From Acidobacteriota bacterium (GTDB taxonomy: Bacteria > Acidobacteriota > Vicinamibacteria > Vicinamibacterales > UBA8438): a stretch of 10,803 nt of DNA. The stretch is taken from contig DQEK01000033.1 in NCBI GenBank assembly GCA_003533545.1, positions 5,485 to 16,287 of the forward strand. The letters run 5' to 3'. Position 1 is the stretch's first letter; every line of letters starts with the position of its first letter. Positions 1 to 8,360 of the stretch are shown piece after piece. The notes beneath the pieces were generated by a model, which saw only the letters and a program-made list of their open reading frames with translations, made no database searches and was not told where the DNA came from. The translations under genes and the position numbers were made by a program.

Positions 1-270
1 GCCCGCCGTTTGGGTCAGTTCCGCATCGGTGATTTCGATCACAGCTTCGGGATCAGACCGGGGGATGTCTCGCGAGCCTTCTGGGGCTGCCCGTTCCCCG
101 ACGCCAAGGAAGAGGCTAACTCCAAACCAAATGAGGCCCACCGCAAGGCCCAGGCGCACGAGGCCTTGCCAGCGTGGTCGCCACTGAAGCGCCTGGAACG
201 CATTGAGAAGTGGCCCGCCTTTAGAACGATTACCCGCCGGTCCTTGGTCGGATGGAGTACGTAGACTCAC
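1..270 (-). CDS. lptC: LPS export protein LptC, N-terminal part (cut by window edge)
   Basis: The minus strand is open from a GTG at 270 to the window edge (90 codons), with an in-frame TGA directly upstream at 271-273, so this GTG is the first possible start. The product has a basic, Gly/Pro-rich cytoplasmic head of about 35 residues. One membrane segment follows at about residues 37-57 (LVRLGLAVGLIWFGVSLFLG). Then comes a short linker and the stretch SDPEAVIEITDAELTQTAG. This layout of one N-terminal anchor followed by the first strands of a beta-jellyroll matches the LptC/LptA-type family. LptC sits in the inner membrane and passes lipopolysaccharide from LptB2FG to periplasmic LptA. The gene begins 9 bases after the recJ stop on the same strand, so co-transcription is likely. 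No strong ribosome-binding site is visible. The identification rests on topology and style in a partial protein, so another single-pass envelope protein remains possible. Confidence 0.68.
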   Translation of the reverse strand, partial: MSLRTPSDQGPAGNRSKGGPLLNAFQALQWRPRWQGLVRLGLAVGLIWFGVSLFLGVGERAAPEGSRDIPRSDPEAVIEITDAELTQTAG

Positions 271-279
271 TCAGCCACT

Positions 280-2013
280 CTATCGAGCTTGCCTGACGTC
301 GGCAACGGATAATTCGATAGTGTGTTCACCACGATAATCATTCTCAGTCAAGTGGAATGCGACGTCGAGTTGAGCGCCGTGTTGGGTGACAAACTCGGCG
401 CGATCGGCCATCCGCCAGCCGACTGCCCGGAACACGCGGGAACCCTGCCGAACGGACATTGAGAGATGCTGGTTCTTCATCACGCGAGGTTTCTTCGTTA
501 GCTGTACCGCGCCGGTGTGGAACACGGGGCGCGGATTGCCAGCCCCGAATGGCTCCATCGCCTTCAATCCTTCTACGACTGCAGGGGTGATAGATGCTAA
601 GGGCAAGTGAGCGTCCACGCGGAGTCGTGGAATGAGATCCTTAGGACTCAATGTATTGTTGGCGAAGTCTGTGAGTCTGGCTCGTAGCTCCTTGAGTCGC
701 GCAGTTTTGATGGTCAATCCGGCGGCGTGCCGGTGGCCGCCGAACCGTGTAAAAAGGTCGCTGCATCGTTCAAGCGACCCCAATAGGTCAAATTCGGCGA
801 TGCTCCGTCCGGAGCCGTAAGCCGAGTCTCCATCGACGGCCAGCACGAGGCTGGGTCGTTGATAGGCATCGACGAGCCTGGACGCAACGATTCCGATTAC
901 TCCGCGGTGCCACCCTTGTCCCCATACAACCAGCATGGCGTGGGCACCCACGTCAGGATCGGTGTCTACTTGGCGGCGCGCTGCCGTTAACGTCTCGGCT
1001 TCTTCTTGCTTCCGGCGGACATTTTCAGCCTCGAGTTTCTCCGCAATTACGCGTGCCTCCTCCGTCTGGTCGTGCTCGGTGAGCAAGAGCAGCTTCGTGG
1101 CTAGATCTGGAGTGCTCATGCGACCCGCTGCATTGAGACGGGGAGCGAGGCGGAACGCTACATGAAAACCGGTAATAGATTCCCCCAGTAACCCGGTGGT
1201 TTCCAGAAGTGCCTGAAGTCCAGGGGTATGCCGGGCTTGAGACAATTGCTCGAGGCCAAGTTTTGCGATCACCCTATTCTCGCCCAGAAGCGGCACGATG
1301 TCCGCCAGAGTTCCAAGCGCAGCGAGTTTGACAAACCCGGGGAGCCATTCCGTATGGTTGGTTCGCTGACAGAGCGCTTGCACTAGCTTCAGTGCTACCC
1401 CGGCGCCTGCGAGGTCTTTGTTCGGATATGGGCAGTCCGGGCGTTTGGGATTGATGACGGCGAGGGCCTCCGGTAGTGTTGCTTGCGGCGTGTGATGGTC
1501 AGTTATCAATAGGTCGACACCGAGTTCTCGAGCACGGATCGCGGCTGCTGCACTACGGATGCCACAGTCAACCGAAACGATCACGTTGACGTGAGCTTTG
1601 GCTAGGCGGTCAATGGCCGCCGGCTCCAGTCCATACCCGTCCAGAAGGCGGTTCGGGATGAAGTGGACGACGTCACCGCCCAGCAATTCGAGAAGACGTT
1701 GGAGGATGACCGTGGACGTGACGCCATCGACGTCATAATCGCCGTGAATGGCGATGCGCTCGCCGTCGGCGACGGCCCGAAGCAGTCGATCGACGGCTAT
1801 CGGAAGGTCGACTAGGCTGAAGGGATCGTGTAGCTGTGCGAGCGTTGGGTTGAAGAAACGGGTCACATCACCCACTTCGCTGATCCCACGTGCCACGAGG
1901 AGTCTGGCTATCACGGGGTCGACGCCACTGGAAGCTGTGAGCTTCGTTGACTTAGCGTCGTTCCCGATCGGTTGGTCCCAGATCAGATCGGGGCGGGTAG
2001 TGGCTGAGCCCAT
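280..2013 (-). CDS. recJ: Single-stranded-DNA-specific 5'-3' exonuclease RecJ
   Basis: RecJ degrades single-stranded DNA 5' to 3' in recombinational repair (RecFOR pathway), mismatch repair and rescue of stalled forks. The DHH domain shows the metal-binding motifs: HGDYDVDG at residues 90-97, SVDCG at 147-151, TDHH at 171-174 and GTLADIVPL at 234-242. The DHHA1 domain has GWHRGVIGIVASRL at 367-380, GSGRS at 400-404 and FGGHRHAAGLT at 424-434. An OB-fold-type region fills about 461-577. I chose the ATG at 2013: it gives 577 residues, the length of E. coli RecJ, and has GAGG nine bases upstream. A longer reading from 2157 would add 48 unrelated residues, overlap the dnaE end and run through a hairpin. 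All key residues seem intact. It lies 85 bases after dnaE and 9 bases before lptC on the same strand, suggesting one transcription unit. Confidence 0.95.
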   Translation of the reverse strand: MGSATTRPDLIWDQPIGNDAKSTKLTASSGVDPVIARLLVARGISEVGDVTRFFNPTLAQLHDPFSLVDLPIAVDRLLRAVADGERIAIHGDYDVDGVTSTVILQRLLELLGGDVVHFIPNRLLDGYGLEPAAIDRLAKAHVNVIVSVDCGIRSAAAAIRARELGVDLLITDHHTPQATLPEALAVINPKRPDCPYPNKDLAGAGVALKLVQALCQRTNHTEWLPGFVKLAALGTLADIVPLLGENRVIAKLGLEQLSQARHTPGLQALLETTGLLGESITGFHVAFRLAPRLNAAGRMSTPDLATKLLLLTEHDQTEEARVIAEKLEAENVRRKQEEAETLTAARRQVDTDPDVGAHAMLVVWGQGWHRGVIGIVASRLVDAYQRPSLVLAVDGDSAYGSGRSIAEFDLLGSLERCSDLFTRFGGHRHAAGLTIKTARLKELRARLTDFANNTLSPKDLIPRLRVDAHLPLASITPAVVEGLKAMEPFGAGNPRPVFHTGAVQLTKKPRVMKNQHLSMSVRQGSRVFRAVGWRMADRAEFVTQHGAQLDVAFHLTENDYRGEHTIELSVADVRQAR

Positions 2014-2065
2014 ATCGAGCAACCTCAAGTGTCGACGACGGTATTGCCAGCTTCTTGAATCCGGA

Positions 2066-2094
2066 CAGCAGCACGCTACGTTTCCGTGCTGCTG
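2066..2094 (-). other. Perfect 10-bp hairpin between dnaE and recJ
   Basis: Minus-strand transcripts carry CAGCAGCACG, a 9-base loop and CGTGCTGCTG, beginning four bases after the dnaE stop codon and ending about 50 bases before the recJ start. The stem is perfect and GC-rich. No T-run follows in the direction of transcription, so it is not a canonical intrinsic terminator. It could pause polymerase, protect the dnaE message from 3' exonucleases, or mark a processing site that sets recJ expression apart from dnaE. The structure is directly visible; the role is inference. Confidence 0.6.
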
Positions 2095-2098
2095 AGCC

Positions 2099-5000
2099 TC
2101 AGTTCCAGCTAACGGCGTTTTCGCCACAGAGGCTTGCGACAGCCCTGGCAAGTTCATCGGACGGCCGGACCCTCGCTTCTGTTAGGCGAGCTTGTACGCG
2201 GAGCGGTGGTGTCCGTTCGTCCAGATCGAGTTGCACGCAGACGCGACCCGGGCCTCGGTGAACTTGAAGGAGATCGGCTAGGGCTTGCAGGGTTTCTGGG
2301 CCGTGCTTAGTTGCCGTCAAGCAGATCGAAAGTGTTCGACCTATCGTAGCGTTGAGGCTTTCGATTGACCGGACGTCGTCGGCTGTGACCTTGGCGGTTT
2401 CGTCGTCTTTTCGTAACTTTCCGGAGACGACCACCAAACTTTCTGACGAAAGAACCGCCGTGCAGCGCTCGTAGGTTTTCGGGAACACGACAACTTCGAG
2501 GCTGCCAGCTCGATCTTCGAGGGTCATCACCGCCATCGATTCGCCCCTTTTGGTCTTCCTAGGATGGTATGCGCTGATGATCCCTCCTACCAGCACGTCC
2601 TCCCCGTCGGTCCGAAGCGAACTGATGGTCTGCGCGCCAGCTGCGTCGAGTTGATCTCGATATCCGTCGATAGGATGACCGCTGAGATACAAGCCAAGGG
2701 CCTCCTTCTCTCCGGCCAATCGTTGAGAGCGACTCCATGGCTCCACTTTCGGAAGAGCAATTCCTTCGGCGCCGCCGCTATTCCCGTCAAGGATCTCAAA
2801 GAGCTGAGTCTGCCCGAGGTCTCGATCTCGCTGAAAGCGATTGCCGTGTTCAAGACACGGGTCGATCATGCTACTCAGTTGAGCCCGCCGTAGACTGGTG
2901 GATCGCTCGTCCGTTGCAAGTATCGAATCGAAAGCTCCCGCTTTGACAAGGCTCTCGAACACCCGCTTGTTGACGAGGCGCAGGTCGATGTCTTCGCAGA
3001 GTGTGAACAGAGATTCGATGCGTTTTAACTGACTGCGTCGAGCCAAAATTGACTCGATAGCGCCACTGCCGACGTTCTTGACTGCCATCAACCCGAATCT
3101 CACGCCTTCCGATGTCACCCTAAACCCCATGTCGCTGGCGTTCACGTCCGGGGGAAGAACCGGAACCTCCATGTCTCGGCATTCGTTTAGATACAGTGAC
3201 AACTTCTCCGTGTTTTGCGCCTCGATCGTCAGAAGTGCAGCCATGAAGTGCCATGGAAAATTTGCTTTCAGATACCCCGTCTGGTACGCCAGCAGGGCGT
3301 AGGCTGTCGAATGCGATTTGTTGAAGCCGTAACCGGCAAAGAATTCCATGAGGTTGAAAATCTTGGTGGCCTGTTCTTCGGAAACCTCGCGAGCCGTCGC
3401 GCCCAGGACGAATTTTTCGCGTTGTTCGCGCATTACCTCGGCGCTCTTCTTGCCCATAGCCTTCCGCAGCACATCGGCATCACCCATCGTGAAACCGGCC
3501 AAGTCACTAGCGATTCGCATGACCTGTTCCTGAAAGGCGATGACCCCATAGCTCTCGCGAAGAATCGGTTCCAACGCCGGCAATTCGTATTCAATTTCGA
3601 CCTTGCCGTGTCGGCGAGCAATGAAATCATCGATGACCCCGCCCCGTAGGGGGCCCGGACGATACAGTGCGTTTAAGGCAATGAGATCTTCGAACCGATC
3701 AGGTTTGGCTTTTCGCAAGGTGTCACGCATTCCAGAGCTCTCAAACTGGAAGATACCCAGTGTCTGTCCAGTGCTGAACAACTGGAACGTCTTGGTGTCG
3801 TCCAGCGGCAAAGCGTCGAGAGCTATCGACTCCCCGGTAGTCTCTTGGATGTGCGTGACGGCGTCGTTGAGCAAGGTCAGCGTGCTAAGTCCCAAGAAGT
3901 CCATCTTCAACAGGCCCATGCGTTCCACGTCCTTCATGGGCCATTGGGTCGTGATTTCATCCTTGGAAGTTTTGTAGAGCGGAGCAAAATTGGTTATGGC
4001 CTCTGGGGCGATAACCACTCCCGCAGCATGCACGGATGCGTGTCGTGTGATGCCCTCGAGTCGCTGCGCGACAGCGAGGAGTTCGCGTACTTGACGGTCT
4101 TGTTGTTCGAGTGCCCTGAGCTGCGGAGCTTCTTTAAGCGCCTTCTGGAGGGTCATCTCCAGCGTCGGAGGAATTGCTTTCGCCACCTTGTCGACATCGG
4201 AATAGGACATCCCCATCGTTCGTCCGACGTCTCGGACGACGGCACGGGCCTTCATGGTGCCGAACGTGATGATTTGAGCAACGTTGTCACGTCCGTATTT
4301 CTGCGTGACGTAGTCAATGACTTCACCGCGGCGACGCTCGCAAAAATCGATGTCTATGTCTGGGAGCGAGACTCGTTCTGGATTCAAAAAACGCTCAAAA
4401 ATGAGATCAAACTCCATCGGGTCGATATCGGTGATTCGAAGACAGTAGGCCACCAAACTGCCCCCTGCTGATCCCCGACCAGGGCCTACCGGGATGCCTC
4501 GCTCTCTCGCGTACCGGATAAAATCCCAAACGATCAGGAAATAGCCCGCGTAGCGCATCTTCTCGATGATGTCGATCTCATGGGCTAGTCGTCTCTCGTA
4601 CGCCTCAATTGGGTACTTGAGAGCCCCTTGGGCTAGTAACGCCGACCAATTGTCTAGTCGGAAAGAAAATCCTTCTCGGGTTACGTGTTCGAAATATCCT
4701 TCCAAGGTGAACGTTTCAGGGACGTCGAAACTCGGAAGATGACTGCCGGGGTCGGAAAGGTCGACATCGCAGCGTTCGGCGATTGCCACCGTATTGCTCA
4801 TCGCGAGAGGAAAATCTCCGAAGACCCTTCCCATTTCCTCGCCAGTCTTGAGGTAAAACTGGTCGCCGTGGTAACGGAGGCGCTGTTCGTCGCTCACATT
4901 CTTCCCGGTTCCGATGCACAGCAGGACGTCATGCGGCCGATCGTCACCCTGCTTTAAGTAATGAACGTCGTTGGTGCAAACCAGCGGGAGACCAAGATCC

Positions 5001-5587
5001 TGCGCGATTGGTTGAAGCCCACTGTTAACGGTTCGTTGTTCTTCGATGCCTTGGTACTGCATCTCGAGAAAAAAGTTCTTAGGGCCGAGGATGTCACGGA
5101 AGGTAGCGGCCGCTTCGTGTGCCTTGCGGGGATGTTCCGTTCGGAGTCCGGTGGCAACCTCACCCTTGAGGCAGCTGCTTAGGCCAATTAGGCCTTCAGC
5201 GTGTTCAGACAGCAGCTCTTTGTCGATGCGGGGCTTGTAGTAAAAGCCTTCCGTGAAGCCGGCGGATACAAGCTTGATCAGGTTGTGGTAGCCGGTCAGA
5301 TTTTCGCTGAGCAGGACGAGGTGATTGTTGGTCTCTCCGGGTCGGCCGTCGCGGTCATGGCGGCTACCGGGGGCAACATAGACCTCACAGCCGAGGATGG
5401 GTTTTACTCCGTGCTTGCGCGCCGCATCGTGGAATTTCACACTAGAAAACAGGTTGCCGTGTTCTGTCACGGCTAAGGCCGAGGTCCCTGACTGCTCCGC
5501 GTGAGCAAGGAGTTCGCCGATGCGACACGCACCGTCCAATAGGGAAAATTCGGTGTGAAGATGAAGATGCACGAACTCGATGGGCAT
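2099..5587 (-). CDS. dnaE: DNA polymerase III alpha subunit DnaE (replicative polymerase)
   Basis: This is the catalytic subunit of the replicative polymerase, 1162 residues, a normal length for the DnaE1 type. The PHP domain (about 1-210) keeps all nine metal-ligand positions known from PHP-proofreading DnaE1 proteins: H9, H11, D18, H43, E68, H89, C139, D207 and H209. The C-family polymerase core has PDIDIDF at 409-415, giving catalytic D410 and D412, and KMDFLG at 561-566, giving D563. A palm/fingers segment includes ALYRPGPLRGG and GYGFNKSHSTAYA. Helix-hairpin-helix sequence lies near 800-890. An internal beta-clamp-binding motif QTQLF is at 926-930, then an OB fold at about 995-1072 and a C-terminal domain. 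It starts at the ATG at 5587; no strong Shine-Dalgarno is visible. A weak GATAAT -10 candidate lies at 5633-5638 on the minus strand. recJ follows 85 bases after the stop. Confidence 0.97.
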   Translation of the reverse strand: MPIEFVHLHLHTEFSLLDGACRIGELLAHAEQSGTSALAVTEHGNLFSSVKFHDAARKHGVKPILGCEVYVAPGSRHDRDGRPGETNNHLVLLSENLTGYHNLIKLVSAGFTEGFYYKPRIDKELLSEHAEGLIGLSSCLKGEVATGLRTEHPRKAHEAAATFRDILGPKNFFLEMQYQGIEEQRTVNSGLQPIAQDLGLPLVCTNDVHYLKQGDDRPHDVLLCIGTGKNVSDEQRLRYHGDQFYLKTGEEMGRVFGDFPLAMSNTVAIAERCDVDLSDPGSHLPSFDVPETFTLEGYFEHVTREGFSFRLDNWSALLAQGALKYPIEAYERRLAHEIDIIEKMRYAGYFLIVWDFIRYARERGIPVGPGRGSAGGSLVAYCLRITDIDPMEFDLIFERFLNPERVSLPDIDIDFCERRRGEVIDYVTQKYGRDNVAQIITFGTMKARAVVRDVGRTMGMSYSDVDKVAKAIPPTLEMTLQKALKEAPQLRALEQQDRQVRELLAVAQRLEGITRHASVHAAGVVIAPEAITNFAPLYKTSKDEITTQWPMKDVERMGLLKMDFLGLSTLTLLNDAVTHIQETTGESIALDALPLDDTKTFQLFSTGQTLGIFQFESSGMRDTLRKAKPDRFEDLIALNALYRPGPLRGGVIDDFIARRHGKVEIEYELPALEPILRESYGVIAFQEQVMRIASDLAGFTMGDADVLRKAMGKKSAEVMREQREKFVLGATAREVSEEQATKIFNLMEFFAGYGFNKSHSTAYALLAYQTGYLKANFPWHFMAALLTIEAQNTEKLSLYLNECRDMEVPVLPPDVNASDMGFRVTSEGVRFGLMAVKNVGSGAIESILARRSQLKRIESLFTLCEDIDLRLVNKRVFESLVKAGAFDSILATDERSTSLRRAQLSSMIDPCLEHGNRFQRDRDLGQTQLFEILDGNSGGAEGIALPKVEPWSRSQRLAGEKEALGLYLSGHPIDGYRDQLDAAGAQTISSLRTDGEDVLVGGIISAYHPRKTKRGESMAVMTLEDRAGSLEVVVFPKTYERCTAVLSSESLVVVSGKLRKDDETAKVTADDVRSIESLNATIGRTLSICLTATKHGPETLQALADLLQVHRGPGRVCVQLDLDERTPPLRVQARLTEARVRPSDELARAVASLCGENAVSWN

Positions 5588-5683
5588 GAATCTACGCTTT
5601 GAGGAAGCTAGGTTGCAGTCCTCTGGTTTACGATTATCCGATTCACCTTGAAGCCACGTAGAGACCGCCGGCCTTGTTCGCTA

Positions 5684-5698
5684 CTGCTCCCATTCGAT
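5684..5698. repeat. Distal copy of the guaA 3'-end repeat (attR-like)
   Basis: On the minus strand this reads ATCGAATGGGAGCAG and matches the last codons of guaA at 6521-6535 in 13 of 15 positions, both differences being transitions. In the matching frame it even spells Ile-Glu-Trp-Glu, as at the GuaA C-terminus, but the sequence before it (DDVA against PPST) is unrelated. That points to a short recombination core rather than a duplicated gene end. It sits where composition changes from AT-rich (to the right) back to normal (to the left). Confidence 0.5.
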
Positions 5699-5779
5699 AG
5701 CAACGTCATCTAGGCTCTCTTCAAAATCAATGCTTTCAGGCCTTTCCCTATTACACGGTGTTCGATTGCTATCACTTGG

Positions 5780-6508
5780 TTATGTTTTCACTGCAATCAC
5801 AATATTGTTGTGATAAAAATTCCTACCGCTTGGCAGTACTTTTCCAAGCAGGCAGCCAATAATATTAAACGGAGAAACGAACAATGGCGTCAGGAGTAAC
5901 TTTACATAAGTATTGCGTGGTAAACAGTGTTGATACACATAGATAGCAAGCACTTGCATCACTGTTTCAAAATATGATGTGGACTGTTTGAGGCTTTCAA
6001 CCACAAACCCATGCCTTTTCATCAGGTCATGCAAGGCAAAGGACGTGTATCTAGCATAATCATAAGGTTGCTCGTGCTCATTCAATACAAACGGACAAGT
6101 AAATGCTAACTTTCCCCCCAAAGTTAACGTCCTATTAATATCTTCCAAAAGCTCATCTAGGTTGAACACATGTTCGAACACTTCACTGGAAAACACCCAA
6201 TCAAATTCATTGTCATCATATGGAATGTGTGTGCCATCGTAGAATTTATCGACTTTCGAAGATGTATGGTTATGCCCAGAGACTTCAACGTCTATGCCTA
6301 TATACTCATCAACTGTGAATAGATTCTCATAAGGCTTCGAACCACAGCCAATATCGAGCAATTTCCCACCAAGAAATTGTGACGATATATCCTTCACTCC
6401 CACTAGTAGTCCGCGTCTTATGATGAAAGTCGGATTGATCCAGATGCCGATTAGCCAACTAGGATAAAAATCTTCATGCCTATAAAGATTTTTGAATAGA
6501 CGTCTCAT
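5780..6508 (-). CDS. Class I SAM-dependent methyltransferase, surface-glycan type
   Basis: The 242-residue product is a Rossmann-fold methyltransferase. Motif I is LDIGCGSKPY at 51-60 and the acidic end of strand 2 is GIDV at 71-74. FDWVFSSEVFEHV at 102-114 is the motif IV region, and LTLGGKLAFTCPF follows at 128-140. The pattern EHEQPYDYARYTSFAL at 144-159 recalls type-11 methyltransferases from O-antigen and capsule clusters. Segments at about 183-193 and 201-222 are hydrophobic and may touch a membrane. Substrate and product are unknown; a sugar or lipid-linked glycan is a guess from similar proteins. The ATG lies 12 bases after the guaA stop without a clear Shine-Dalgarno, so it may rely on guaA transcription and translational coupling. 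Base composition is much AT-richer than the neighbours, with many A/T-ending codons, indicating recent transfer. No reading-frame damage is visible, and the length fits a complete protein. Confidence 0.85.
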   Translation of the reverse strand: MRRLFKNLYRHEDFYPSWLIGIWINPTFIIRRGLLVGVKDISSQFLGGKLLDIGCGSKPYENLFTVDEYIGIDVEVSGHNHTSSKVDKFYDGTHIPYDDNEFDWVFSSEVFEHVFNLDELLEDINRTLTLGGKLAFTCPFVLNEHEQPYDYARYTSFALHDLMKRHGFVVESLKQSTSYFETVMQVLAIYVYQHCLPRNTYVKLLLTPLFVSPFNIIGCLLGKVLPSGRNFYHNNIVIAVKT

Positions 6509-6520
6509 TTTGCTAGTGTT

Positions 6521-8059
<1,539 letters not shown>

Positions 8060-8123
8060 GCGAGACCGATACTGGGGCTGTCTGAAGCACCAAACTGTGG
8101 GAGTAATGCCCCGAATCCTGAGT

Positions 8124-8152
8124 ATTATAGACGGCGTGGCCTCGGACAACAC
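8124..8152 (-). promoter_or_regulatory. Probable guaA promoter with consensus -10 box
   Basis: The minus strand carries a perfect TATAAT at 8129-8124, about 65 bases before the guaA GTG. The -35 side is weak: GTGTTG lies at the ideal 17-base spacing (8152-8147), and a better-looking TTGTCC is only 14 bases away. A transcript would begin near 8117 and exclude the upstream ATG at 8155, which supports the shorter GuaA. I see no recognisable purine operator or riboswitch in the 8060-8330 spacer. Confidence 0.42.
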
Positions 8153-8280
8153 CACAATATCTGGTGGGTATCCTCTGATCAGACCAACAGGGCGCGGTGT
8201 GCCGGTGACTTGCGGTGAAGGGTCTACTGTCGCTACCGAACTGTCTAGGCGAGTTGACGGAGCCGTGTGCCCGCCGGATC

Positions 8281-8322
8281 CTCCTAGTTTTTCTAGTCCT
8301 CTTGGCTTTTTTCCCCTAGGAG
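8281..8322 (+). promoter_or_regulatory. Inverted repeat covering a candidate Shine-Dalgarno of the PQQ-protein gene
   Basis: CTCCTAG at 8281-8287 is complementary to CTAGGAG at 8316-8322, separated by 28 bases rich in T. The right arm contains TAGGAG, the only good Shine-Dalgarno-like sequence near the start of the plus-strand gene, 12 bases before a GTG at 8335. Pairing would hide the ribosome-binding site in the message. Seven base pairs with a long loop is modest stability, so this is tentative. Confidence 0.25.
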
Positions 8323-8360
8323 TCTGTCTTTCCTGTGCGAAAGATAACTTCGGTCACAGG

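Noticed and set aside
10..264. Plus-strand open frame of 84 codons at the left end
   Set aside because: The opposite strand gives a convincing LptC-like anchor and linker over the same bases; the plus-strand product is low-complexity with no ribosome-binding site.
2014..2157. 48-codon upstream extension of recJ
   Set aside because: It overlaps the end of dnaE, runs through the hairpin and yields unrelated residues. The ATG at 2013 has a GAGG at good spacing and gives the family's usual length.
3845..4471. Long plus-strand frame of 208 codons inside dnaE
   Set aside because: It lies fully antisense to the conserved polymerase core and has no recognisable domain; it is a shadow of high-GC coding sequence.
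5681..5779. Open frame continuing after the methyltransferase stop, with SIDFEESLDD resembling the start of XseB
   Set aside because: It has no start codon of its own, about 33 open codons are expected by chance fairly often, and the resemblance is only a few residues. The IEWE end is better explained by the guaA repeat.
8060..8155. 32-codon upstream extension of guaA
   Set aside because: It starts upstream of the TATAAT box and adds residues not found in GuaA; the catalytic domain begins right at the GTG at 8059.
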